NCBI GenBank assembly: GCA_905331475.1
Contig: CAJNYU010004529.1
Span: forward strand, 89,617-153,616
Source: Rotaria socialis
Taxonomy: Eukaryota; Rotifera; Eurotatoria; Philodinida; Philodinidae
DNA: 64,000 nucleotides
Reading direction: 5' to 3'
This document shows positions 23,104 through 34,744 of the stretch, piece by piece; position 1 is the stretch's first letter; the number at the start of each line of letters is the position of its first letter. The position numbers and the translations under genes were made by a program. The notes below the pieces were generated by a model, which was not told the origin of the DNA, made no database searches, and saw only the letters and a program-made list of their open reading frames with translations.

Positions 23104-25857
23104 ATGTCATCAAAATCTCGAACTCAAACAGGGAAAGTTTTTATACCACAGCATTTGGCATCGAAAATACAAAATCTCCTTGCTGAGATGTCCCGATCGG
23201 TAAATCCAGAAAAAAAATATAAACCAATAATGGCGACACTAACAACATCTGAGCGAAGTAAAACCAAGGTTAATCTTAACATATGTCGACCATTAAATTC
23301 GTCTCACTCTAATAGAATAATACCAAAAGAGACATTAAAGCGTAACGAAGATCTAGAAGACTTAATCATTGTTTGGCTTGATCAACATATGAACGAAACA
23401 GAAAGCGAATTCATTACGAGAAAACGTGATTTACGTCAAGTCATTGATTGTTTGATAGCATTCAATGATATTGACAAATGTTTTGCGTATATTAAAAGTA
23501 TCGAACAAGAAAAAATATTTTTCATCGTATCTGGAGCATTGGGACGGAATTTCATGGATGATTTAAATGATTATTCTCAAATTATTTTCATATATTTTTA
23601 TTGCTCCAATGAGAATTATTATAGAAGTTGGAAAAAAAATTATAAAAAAGTTGTCGGTGCTTTTGCCACTGAACATGAGCTAATAACACAAATAACCAGT
23701 GATGTTTCATCATTTTTCCAGAATATTTTACCGATCAGTGTTATAAATTCTATTGACATCACTGAAAAATCAACGCGAGATTTAACTAAAAGTCAAGCTC
23801 AATTTATGTGGTCTCAAATTTTAATGGAAATACTACTTGATCTACCTCAAACACCGGAATCAAAACAAGACTTCATTGACGAGTGCCGTCGACGATATAA
23901 AAACAATGTTTCTCAACAAACCAAAATTACTGAATTCGAAAAAACTTATAAACCTTCGAATGCTCTTTCTTGGTATGCAACCGACAGCTTTTTATATCGT
24001 ATTGTTAATAAGGCGCTGCGTACACAAAATATAATCTACATTTTCAAATGTAGATTTTTTATTATCGACGTTTATCAACAACTGAAAACATTTTATTCAG
24101 AATTTATTAAAAATTTCAAAAAAAACACTTTCACCGTTTTTCGAGGACAATCCATGGCAGCTGACGAGTTTTCTAAACTGCAAAAAAATATCAATGGATT
24201 TATTTCAATTAATTCATTCTTTTCTACAAGTCTTTCATCTGCAGTGAGCTTGCCCTACACCGGTGAAGGAAAACGTCGGCCTCTGTTTGAATCAGTATTA
24301 TTTGAAATTGAACTTAAATTGGATATAAACACGGTACCATTCGCTGATATCGCCAAGGAAAGCCACATGAAGTCTGAAAACGAAGTACTTCTTTGCATGG
24401 GAGCTATTTTTCGCATAGAATCCATTGATAAACGCTATGATGACTTATGGCATGTGAAATTGATTTCGGTCGATAGAAATGATAATTCAAAATTAGCTGG
24501 TTTAAAAAACTATTTAAAAAACGAAACGAACGAAACTCTAACTTGTTTAGCACTGGGAAAAATTTTACAGAAGATGGGAGAATATGACAAAGCGCAAGCT
24601 CTTTACGAAATCTTATTAGCCGAACTTCCATCAAATCATCTCGATATAGCCGGACTTTATAATGATTTCGGAATGACTATTTTCAAAACCCAGAAAGATT
24701 CTAAGATGGTACTGAGCTATCTCATTCAATCTCTACAACTGCAAATGAAAACATTTCCAAAATATTTTCTGTGCTATACACGAACATTGAGTAATATTGC
24801 TTCGGTATATTGTGAACGTCGAAATTTTAAACGATCGTTAAGTTTACTTCATGTTACTCTGCAAATATTAGATTTGGATGTTTCAACAAATAACTCGAAC
24901 GCAATAGCATCACAACGATCAGAAATCTGTAACAATATCGGCCAGATTTATTTTAAATTAGGACAATTATCTTTATCGTTGAAATATCTTAAAATATCGC
25001 TTAAAATTGAGAGAAAAATCTTGCCTGTCAATCATCCTGACATTGCATTAACATTGAATAATATTGGAACGATTTATTTGGGACGATTAGATTATGAAAA
25101 GGCTGGGAAATCCTTTGAAGAAGCAGTTGAAATTGTAGAAGAATGTTTAACACTCGAACAGCATGCTGATATCGCACAACTATATAACAATATAGGACTC
25201 ATTGAATATAATCGCGACAATCTTGATAAAGCACTCCTTTATTATGATAAAGCACTCACACTTCAATTGAAATGTTTGCCATCTATTCATTGGCAAACAG
25301 CTGCAGTGTACAATAATATGGGCCATATCTTCTTTGAGAAAGTCGAATATAAAATAGCATTGAAAATGTTTCAAAAATCTTTAAATATTGGAGAACAATG
25401 TCAGCCTTCGAATCATCCTGAAATAAGTCATATACATCAAAATATCGGTAAAGTTTATCGTGCTTTAAAAGATTATCCCCGAGCGCTAATTCATTGTATA
25501 AATGCTGTGCAAATCGGTCTTAAATGTTTACCATCAACAGATTCCTACATAGCAGAAGCATATCGAGGTCTTGCTCGAGTTTATAATGATCTCGAGAATT
25601 ATCCGGTGGCAATGCAAAATTTTCAAAAGGCTCTAGATATCTATGTGAAAAAGCCACCAATAGACAAAAAGTATCTTGCTACCCTGTACGAAGACATCGG
25701 TATTGGATACTATAATTCAAAACAATACCATGATTCCTTGAAAAATTTACAGAAAGCAGTGAAAATATTTCGGAATTGCGATTCAACCCAATATGATGAA
25801 TGCGTTAACAAGGCACAAGAACTCATTAAAGAGATCATGGGTCTACAATCAAATTAA
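23104..25857 (+). CDS. NAD+:arginine ADP-ribosyltransferase with TPR repeats
   Basis: A single exon of 917 residues from ATG at 23104. The N-terminal 280 residues are a helical region common to bdelloid members of this family. The segment ALSWYATDSFLYRIVNKALR (about 287-306) leads into an arginine-specific ADP-ribosyltransferase fold with the full R-S-ExE signature: FRGQ at 346-349, SFFSTS at 371-376, and ENE at 425-427, where both glutamates are present. Residues about 480-910 are tandem tetratricopeptide repeats of the 42-residue kinesin-light-chain-like kind (NNIG, Y-AL-F-KAL patterns), probably a protein-binding scaffold. No signal peptide or membrane helix, so probably cytosolic. AATAAA is at 25912-25917. 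The catalytic residues look intact. The target is unknown; roles in stress or innate immunity are inferred from the family. Confidence 0.9.
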   Translation: MSSKSRTQTGKVFIPQHLASKIQNLLAEMSRSVNPEKKYKPIMATLTTSERSKTKVNLNICRPLNSSHSNRIIPKETLKRNEDLEDLIIVWLDQHMNETESEFITRKRDLRQVIDCLIAFNDIDKCFAYIKSIEQEKIFFIVSGALGRNFMDDLNDYSQIIFIYFYCSNENYYRSWKKNYKKVVGAFATEHELITQITSDVSSFFQNILPISVINSIDITEKSTRDLTKSQAQFMWSQILMEILLDLPQTPESKQDFIDECRRRYKNNVSQQTKITEFEKTYKPSNALSWYATDSFLYRIVNKALRTQNIIYIFKCRFFIIDVYQQLKTFYSEFIKNFKKNTFTVFRGQSMAADEFSKLQKNINGFISINSFFSTSLSSAVSLPYTGEGKRRPLFESVLFEIELKLDINTVPFADIAKESHMKSENEVLLCMGAIFRIESIDKRYDDLWHVKLISVDRNDNSKLAGLKNYLKNETNETLTCLALGKILQKMGEYDKAQALYEILLAELPSNHLDIAGLYNDFGMTIFKTQKDSKMVLSYLIQSLQLQMKTFPKYFLCYTRTLSNIASVYCERRNFKRSLSLLHVTLQILDLDVSTNNSNAIASQRSEICNNIGQIYFKLGQLSLSLKYLKISLKIERKILPVNHPDIALTLNNIGTIYLGRLDYEKAGKSFEEAVEIVEECLTLEQHADIAQLYNNIGLIEYNRDNLDKALLYYDKALTLQLKCLPSIHWQTAAVYNNMGHIFFEKVEYKIALKMFQKSLNIGEQCQPSNHPEISHIHQNIGKVYRALKDYPRALIHCINAVQIGLKCLPSTDSYIAEAYRGLARVYNDLENYPVAMQNFQKALDIYVKKPPIDKKYLATLYEDIGIGYYNSKQYHDSLKNLQKAVKIFRNCDSTQYDECVNKAQELIKEIMGLQSN

Positions 25858-28037
25858 TGGGTTACGACATACGTAAAGACTAAATCATTGATGCATGACG
25901 TGAAATTTTAAAATAAAAATACGTACATCTCTGGATAATATACTTTTTTTTTCATAGATGACGATTGCTATGAATTTGGCTGATCTCAGAGAAGATTTGC
26001 GTCTACATATCTAAGGTGGAGACTGCAATCATTGAAAACGATGGCGACCGGAATTTCACTAATAACCCTACCCCAAACGAGAGAACAATGAAGATTAAAA
26101 ATTGATTATTTAAAATTTCGTAGAAATAGAACTTTATTTTTCAATTCCTTACAAATTTTTCATATTACTTCAAATGAGCGAACTGTGGAAATCGTCATAA
26201 GAAAGTCATTCTTAATTTCTCAACTGGCGATGAAAACAAACATAATAAACTCATTTGTTTGTTGTCAAGTAGTTTAGATTTTCTTGTATCGAATGAAACT
26301 AAAATAAGATTCTAAAAAGATTTTACGAAAAATCATGATCGAATTCTGTCCATATTGCTGTGATATTAGACAATAAGACACAAGAAGCATTGACAAACAA
26401 ATAACTGTTCGATTTCGATGTTAAAACAAGATATGACACTCAAATAAATGACAGCAATAAACATCACATTGTATCGTAACGACAACAATGAAGCAAATAA
26501 AAAAAGTATACGATGCAATTCGAATCGATATTCGTCTTGTTCAACGATCATGGATTGACAATCAATGCATACGCTATGTGACCATCGTTTCTATTTGTAC
26601 ATGTGATCAAGCGATACAAACGAGTAAACTAATATTCAGTGATGACTAGCTATCATGAATCATACTAACCACACTATTATACAGTAAACGAAGAAAAGAA
26701 TTGCTAATCTAATGAAGTCATGTAGCATGAGGGTTCGTTAAAAATTTCACAAAAGAATATGTTATGTCTTTTAGTATAATATAAAATTTGCCGTTTAGAA
26801 TAGCGTTGATGTAAATTTATTTCGGGGATAATTTGTTTTGTAAGCTTTCTTGATCTAAGAAGAAAACACAGTAACTTTATTGATTAATGTGTCTGATTTC
26901 GAATACGGTATGTAATGTAAGAAAATATTTTTATCACTAAAATTATTTCATAAGAGATACGAAAATATATCATTCAAATGAATAAATTTCTTCTTATCAA
27001 TACTTTCGGAATTCATTCAGTTTGAGAACTATTATTTCTACCACAAAATCATAACAGTTTCTAGCACACGTAATTAACAAAACAGAAATTAAATCGCTAA
27101 TTCCTTCGATTCTTTTTAATATACACAATGGATTTTGCTGTGCAATATGAAATAACCATAGAGTTAAAAAGATAGTATTATGCATCGAATTTCAAAGTGC
27201 ATTCAAACGTTTTAAGATGAATGTAACTTATCACGGCATCTGTCATCGAAGGAATTTCACAATAGATTTGCCCCCAGACAGTGTATGTTTAATAAGACTG
27301 AAAGTAGTATTTTTTAAGCTGAGCCCCTAGTCATACTTTTTTCTTGGTTCAACTTTCCTTTAAATAAAATAGTCTACGAGATATTTATTTTCTCAAACTA
27401 TTCTTAATATCAAGATAAAATAGATAGTAAAGTTAAAGTGATTAAGTCAATGAAATGAACTGCTTCATCATTAATCAGGAGATTAGTTTACGAATTTGGA
27501 AGAGGTGCATGAAGAATACTTTTAGATTGAATGACCATCGATAGTGTATAATCGAATAAATCTAAAGATATCGACTCAAAATTGAGCTACTACCAAGAGC
27601 ACTAAGTCAAGCAAAATAAAAATGAAGCACGATTTTTAGCTTTACTCTGCAAGAATATTTTCGTTTTATGTAAGTTCAAATTATTTTAAGAGTAGTAGAA
27701 GAGTTTCTGGCAACTAAATTCAGTCACAGTCCATTCGACTTACTGAAATCGAGAAACATATTCGTCTCGAATTGCTTTGAAGGGCGAGTTCTTTCGAATA
27801 GAAATGTCATGATTGTAGCCAGCATGTCAATTTACCATATCACCGTCAGGATCTCAACCTATTATTTATGATTATAAGCAAACATAGTTTGCCAAAAATC
27901 AACATAGAAAAGCAACGAAAAACGTTTTGAAAATAGGATTCGGTTTTATTTTTCACATTCACTTCTCGCACATTATTCTTTTTAGGATTTATTCAATATA
28001 TATCTAGGCGAAGTTTTATTTCACTGAGGCGAACAAA
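25858..28037. other. Intergenic, no gene seen
   Basis: Contains the polyadenylation signal of the ART-TPR gene at 25912-25917. After that only short chance frames, very AT-rich, no repeats recognised. Confidence 0.5.
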
Positions 28038-31000
28038 ATGAATGAAAAGCAATTTTTAATTGATAAAAAGAGTGATTCATTGAACGGATCAAATGAGACA
28101 AAACATGAATCATCTCGTCTGGAATGGGCAGAATCATCTTGGTTTCGATGGGGTCATCTTTTCTGTTTTTCATTGATCATTCCAGTCATCAAATCTGGTT
28201 ACAAACGAACATTAACTATTGATGACCTCGATCAATTACCTACTGATGACACAGCATTGCTTTTAATGCAAAAATTTTTGTGTTATGATTGGAAAACAAC
28301 CAGCTTATCAATTGCAATTATTAAGATATTTTGGAAGGAACTGGCGATAAGTGGACTTCTTCTATCTTATATGCTCGCGCGTATGGCTGTGCCGCTAATT
28401 CTGCGTCAGATTGTTTTGCTCATAACTGATCATCAAACATCTTCTTCACTAAGATACGTGTACCCGGTAATATTTCTTCTGTGTGTGATATTATCTCCAA
28501 GTTTCTTATAACAATCTACATTTCGTGTAACTCGGACTAGTTCGAAAATTCGTCGTGGTCTTCAATCATTAATCTGCATCCGTCTTCTTTCTAATAAGAA
28601 TATATCTTTGCAACAAATTACTAGTGCACGTATGATCAATTTGGTTGGTACAGACACGACTAAATTCTCGGATTGTTCTATATATTTTCATTTCTTATGG
28701 GAGGTACCGACGAAGTTTTTAATTGGATTCTATCTGATTTATTTGATTATTGGATTTCTACCTGGATTGTGTGGCTACTTGCTATTTATTTTTGTAATAT
28801 TGGTACAGATAATTTACAGTCGAACGCTAAGCGAATATCATGATAACATTGCTAAATGTGCCGATAAACGCATTCAAGTATTGAGTGAAATGATAAACGA
28901 ATTTCATATTGTTAAAATGAATAACTGGGAAGATCTTGCAGAGAAGCGGTTCGATTCCATGCGTGAACAGGAATTTAGAACGATCCGAAACACATCTCTT
29001 ATTCGCGCATTGAACATAGTTTTATTTTTCGCATTAATGCCGTTGATTTCGTTGGCAACAATATGTGGTATTTCGTTAACAAATGGTTCGTTCGTGTCGA
29101 TAGATATTTTACTGCAATTTCGTTTTATGGTGTTATACGATCACCTGTAACCAGTTTCTTGCTAATTGCCATTGAAAAAACTCTTCAACTTCGAGTGGCA
29201 GTGAAACGAATCGATCAGTTTCTCCAAGAAAGTCAACAACAAACATTAGAACCAGCTGATACTGACCAGTACCAACAAAAGGGTAAAGTAACTTTGCAAA
29301 ATGCCTGTTTCTCGTGGAACAACAATGAAATGCATTTGCCGTCAATGAATATTGATATTGAGTCTGGTTCTCTGGTTGGTATCGTGAGCAATGTTGGTTC
29401 AAGGAAAGCATCGTTCTTTGCAGCTATTCTAGGTCAAATGCATCTAGTTGATGGTGAAATCTTCACAAATGGAAGTTCTTTCTCCTATGCATCTCAATCA
29501 CCTTGGATCTTTGTTGACACAGTGCGTACAAATATTATTCTTGATCAGCCATTTGATAAGCAACGCTACATGAATGTCTTACGAGCGTGCTGTCTTAATG
29601 CAGATCTAGAGTCACTGGGACCGACTGCTGATCTGACAATGATTGGAGATAATGGTATCAACTTGAGTGGAGGGCAATGTGCACGAATATCACTTGCACG
29701 AGCTTTATATATCGATGCTGATATTTATCTTTTCGATGATCCCTTGGCTTCTGTCGATAACAAAGTAGTCAAACAGATCTATGATCAATCGCTTGGCCCA
29801 CATGGATTGTTGAAAAACAAAACTCGGCTACTGATCACACATCAAACGAAATATTTGATTGATTCAGATCAAATACTTTACTTTGATCATGGTCTCGTTC
29901 GATGTGAGCTTCCTTCAAACGCATACCAGGTCGAACTTGAAAATATCCCTCTAATAGATGAAGATACCAACATCAAGCCGGCAACATTAGCTAATATGTT
30001 GGATGTCGATCAATCTCATATTGATCAACAATCAATCATTCAAGATGAAACATCTATAAAAAAAAAAAGTACTGTAAATTGGTCTGTTTGGGCTTACTTA
30101 TTTAGTCAATCGTTTTTCGATTGGTTTGCTTTTGCTTTTCTTATTGTACTTATCTTACCGGGACAAATCCTATATGAAATAGCGAATATTTTACTTGCAC
30201 TTCTCCTAAACAAGCTCGAGATGAATGGATCACATAATCGGTCCACCGCTAGTATCTACCTTTACATGAATTTAGCAAACATGGTATTATCATTAGTAAG
30301 TGCGATTCTTTTCTTCCGAATAACCTTGGATGGAACCAACGCTCTTCAGAAAAAGATGGTTCATGCGCTGTTTAATGCATCGATACGATTTTATGAAAGT
30401 AATCCACGTGGACGAATTCTGAATCGAGCGAGCCGAGATCAACAAGTAGTCAATGAAATATTACCTGCAACTCTGTTCGATTCTGTGCAATCGTTATTAA
30501 TGAGTATGGGTTCGATCATTGTTATTGGTGTAATCAATCCATGGATTTTTCCTGTTCTTATTCCATTATTTGAAATCTATGTTGTTTTACACCTATTTAT
30601 GCGCGTTCAAATCATCAAGTAAAACGTCGTGAATGTATAGCGCGTAGCCCCATTTATAGTTTATTGGCATCCTCATTGAATGGATTGATGACAATTCGAG
30701 CTTTGAAAAAAAACGATTATTTCATTAAATCGTTTCACGATCGAATTGATGCAAATAGTCGTAGCTATTTAGCTTTGATAGGTGTTTCACAATGGTTCGG
30801 TTTATTTCTCGATCTTCTAAATAATATTTTCACAATTATTGCTACTTTACTCTGGCTGATATTAAAAGATCAGCTAAATCCTGCATTATCAGTTCTTCTT
30901 TTGAGTTATACGATCACTATACGAGGATTTTTGCAGTGAGATTATTCCGAAATAAGAGTCAAATCAGGTATATGCATGAATAAGAAGAAATTGAGCATCG

Positions 31001-31909
31001 AGTGATTTCTGAATAGATGCAGCGGGGTATACGACAAGGAATTGAATCTCAAATTCTAATGACAAGTGCTGAACGTATTTATGAATATGGTCAACTTCCA
31101 TAAGAAGAAGATTTCGGAGGCAAACATGAAATCATAGAAACATCACCAGATTGGCCTGATCTTGGTGCAGTCGAGTTTTGTAATTATTCTTTTTGATATC
31201 GATCTACTCGTGAAGCTGTACTTCGAAATCTATGCTTGCGCATTGAACCGAATGAGAAAATTGGAATAATCGGTCGAACAGGTATTGAACTGTTCATTTG
31301 TTAATCATTCTATTTTCATGTTTGATTATAGGTGCCGGAAAATTGTCTCTTTTCCAAGCTCTCTTTCGATTTACCGATCGATCACTTATTACAGGGCACA
31401 TTCTCATCGATGATGTTGATATCAGTCGTATCACTCTGAAACTTCTTCGAACTCATATCAGTATTATTCCTCAACAAGCAGTTCTCTTCAGTGGTTCTCT
31501 TCAGTCAAATCTCGATCCATTCAATCATTATTCTGATGGACAATGTTGGAAAGCATTCGAAGATGTACAATTAAAAAAGTTTGTCTCTGATCATTCCGAG
31601 CGTCTTCTCTTGCCTATCGCTGAATCAGGCATTAAGTTGAATGCTGGCCAACGTCAATTAGTACCTGTTGCACGAGCTATACTCAAACAAAGTAAAATCT
31701 TGTTAATCGATGAAGCAACGGCCAATGTCGATCCTGCAACGGATACATTCATTTAACAGCTAATTGCTCATCGGTTTCAAGATCTAACTGTATTGACGAT
31801 TGCTCATCGACTCAATACAGTAACTCAGAGTGATCGGGTCCTTGTTTTGAAAAAAGGACAATTGGAAAACCTCGATGTGCCTCAAAACATTTTACATGGC
31901 TATCAATGA
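28038..31909 (+). pseudogene. ABCC/MRP-type ABC transporter pseudogene
   Basis: The layout is that of a full MRP4-like transporter: membrane domain 1, NBD1 (about 29290-29900), membrane domain 2, NBD2 (about 31200-31900). Lesions: in-frame TAA at 28509-28511, a frameshift near 29105, another near 30600, TAA at 31101-31103, TGA at 31194-31196 and TAA at 31754-31756. Introns are visible at about 30936-31022 (phases do not join cleanly) and 31282-31331 (clean). ATP sites have decayed too: Walker A of NBD1 reads NVGSRKAS and of NBD2 GRTGAGKLSL, each lacking a canonical GKS/T. Signature LSGGQ and Walker B IYLFDDP survive in NBD1; NBD2 has LNAGQRQ. Nonfunctional, though the recognisable length shows fairly recent loss. 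Confidence 0.88.
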
Positions 31910-32080
31910 TCGTTGACTGAACTATGTGTGACGGATTTCATCCACCACGAGTCGTGGTCCACGACTCCTTCAAAAGTGCACGTACTCATTAATCACTCTT
32001 ATCATTTAATCATTAGTTTACATGTGCTTCTCTCTTCTCTTCTTCTTCACTGTTCATATTATTCGCATCTAGAAGTGTCA
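31910..32080. other. Short spacer after ABCC pseudogene
   Basis: No coding signal beyond chance. Contains the small palindrome ccacgagtcgtgg near 31944. Confidence 0.4.
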
Positions 32081-32084
32081 GCCG

Positions 32085-32260
32085 AAGGGTTGAACGGCGG
32101 TGGCGGGCAACAATTTTCAATTTTGGAAGATTTCCAGCGGCTCGTTATTTGAATGAGTAATGTCTTCAGCGGCGGCTGCTACAAATTCTTAAAATTTTTT
32201 TCACAGCGGCGGCGTTGACTGATATTTGCAAGTCCTTATGTGACAGCGGCGGCTCANCCC
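32085..32260. repeat. CAGCGGCGG word cluster, GC-rich island
   Basis: GC-rich words cagcggcggc, aacggcggtggcggg and cagcggctc recur at least five times in 180 bp in an otherwise AT-rich region. An ambiguous base is at 32258. Appears to be a short dispersed repeat; function unknown. Confidence 0.55.
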
Positions 32261-34300
32261 AGAGTAAAAATTTTCTAGGAGGTCTTGTATTACGAACCGC
32301 ATTTTTTCCTAATATTTAATTTTAAAGGTTTTCCAAAAATCCAAGGTGGTTTTTTAGGATTTCCACCAGGATTTTGAGGGTTTTAAGGGTGTCATTATAA
32401 TTTTGAACACATTCTCTTGATGTTTTCAGCTTACAATGTTAAGAATCAGGCATATTTTGATGGAAAAACGCTAATTAAAGTTTGTAATTAGCAACAAATT
32501 TATTAATTAAAGGGACTCTTCTATTATGTCAGACAATTGTTTTCTTCAAGGGTCTTCTATAATGGGAGGGAGGGGGTTAGTTGTTTTATGGAACAGGTAT
32601 GTGTTTTTAAAGAAAATGGTGAGCTTAAATTTTGGGCGAGAGTTGCTTGAGTTCCGCCACCTGTCCCGATCACAAAACGTAGCATGCTTCCTGATTCTAG
32701 CCCTGCACCTATAGGAGTGAAGACGCTGAACGATAGTAGTAATAAGGCTTAGATTACTCTAGAATATTATACAATTTCGCGAACCCTTCAGTAAAAATAT
32801 ATGAGTACACTTCGTCTCTGATATTTTACACAGTATGAAGGTAATTTGACTTTCATGAACAAAATATTCAAAATATGAACTATTGTTTGTTGTGATTCAT
32901 TGATCTGCTGAAACTTTCAGTTAATAAATACAAAATAGATGAATAAAGCAAGGGACAACTCTTCCAGAAATAATCAATTTCACTGCTTTTAGATAAATCG
33001 AAATACTGTGCTGTGGTAAGACCTGCTACTGTAGATATAATAAATATGTCACATGACAAACACTAATTCAGAAAAAACATCATAATTCTCTCAAGAGGCA
33101 TTGTAAGCTTATTTTTTACTTCAAGAAGTTTATAAATTTTTCTGTATGAGAAAAGGAATTTCAATCTCCACTAATGAAAAGGTAAAATACTCTTCAGTTC
33201 CGATCTTCTTGAATCACATATTTAGAACAACCTTATCTTTACCATACTTGTAAGTCAGGATTTATTAAAATAAAGAAAATGATAACTCAGAGAGAATAGT
33301 AGCAACGCAAGCAACAAAGCATATTTCTAAAAACAATAAAGAAAAATGTTTCTTGTAAAAATGCAGAAATAAAAAGGGGGAATCACTGTTCTGATAACTG
33401 ACTGACGAACTATGTTGAAATGTAAATACAGTTTACAAGAAAGTTTTCAATTTGTGCATTGTGTTAGCTAAACTAGGCTAATGCACATATATTAGTTTCA
33501 CATTTTAGTATCAAAAGTATCATTACGAAAAGTCGTTTTTAGAAAATGCTTGTTTAATGTACATTCTCAAATCGTATATTCTTTCTTTTATTTGCAAAAT
33601 AGTAATCGGAAAGGTTTCAATTGATTCTAAACATTAAACAGTAATTTTGCAAAAGTTGTACTAGTGTCTGTCTCGAATGTATTCATCACATATTTATTTG
33701 CCATCGAACGGGTCACTTATTATTGCTCATAATAAAAATAAGAAGTGTACATTGATTTCTAATTAATTTATATTAAATTTAGTTTTTGTTGATTTAAATT
33801 TATAATGAATTTAACTTTTTAAAATTAACAAAAATTTTGTATTTACTAAGATCGTTCGTACAATGTAAATTCAATTTAAATCAATTTAATTAGACTTAAA
33901 TTCGATAAAAATCACACTAAATGAATTTAGGTCGTTTAAGAAATATTTAAGTCTAATTACATGAGTTTTAATTGAATTTTAACAGCTTTGTATAGAGTTT
34001 TTATTAATGTAAAAGATTAGAAAACTTTAATGAAATGTCAAAAAATATTAAAAAGCTAAATTTTCAATATTATATTTTAAAAGAAATTAAAGCTCTTTAA
34101 ATGAATTTTTGAATTTTGAATTTTTTTGTAAACGGAAATGAGTCAGTTTTAAGTATAAATTTCGTTGTCAGAATAAATGTTGTTGAATACAAATAGAAAA
34201 TTTAACACGTCAGACATACGTAAGTATAGCTCATTCGGATATTCACTACTTCGATGATACAAATTTATCTGGTCAAATCCACTCTACGGTAGTAAATCAA
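32261..34300. other. AT-rich, no gene seen
   Basis: No domain-bearing frames. 33750-34140 is extremely AT-rich with simple TTTAAATTTAA-like sequence. Confidence 0.45.
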
Positions 34301-34304
34301 AACG

Positions 34305-34690
34305 AATTGGAACGCGTTCAGTGCAAACGCAAGTATTCGGATAGAGCGACCAGCAGTCTGAGGACCTATACGAATAGCAAAGAAACGTGTTCGAGACCAT
34401 TACAGAGTTGAAAATATAATAAAAAATGATTTTTTTTCTTCTAAATAAGAACGCGTTGTTATCGCAAAAAACGTGTTCCTATGGAACGTTTTGTGAGAAC
34501 TCTTGTAGCGCTCCTTTGAAACGCGATTTTCCACTCAAGAACTGTTCTTATAACGCAACGCTTTTAGCATACCAGAACGCGTTCTTATTATTTAAAAGAA
34601 CCCGTTTTTCATTACACAAACGTGTCTCAAAACGTCGAAAAAAGCGTCTTCACAACGCAGTATTTTATCTCGGCAACGCGTTCTCGTCCG
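34305..34690. repeat. AACGCGTT palindrome cluster
   Basis: The self-complementary word AACGCGTT, often extended to GAACGCGTTC, occurs at about 34312, 34450, 34574 and 34674, with many variants (aacgtgttc, ggaacgtttt, aaacgcgat, caacgc). It has the same design as the GAGTACTC clusters but a different word. The 105-codon frame 34426-34743 is a by-product. Confidence 0.65.
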
Positions 34691-34744
34691 TTCATTTTTT
34701 GAATTTTTTCCATGGTAATTTAAAACTTACACGGACACTGTAAA

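Noticed and set aside
31913-32152. 79-codon frame after the ABCC pseudogene
   Set aside because: Starts at the end of the last ABCC segment and has no conserved features.
34426-34743. 105-codon frame
   Set aside because: Follows the AACGCGTT word cluster; composition explained by the repeat.
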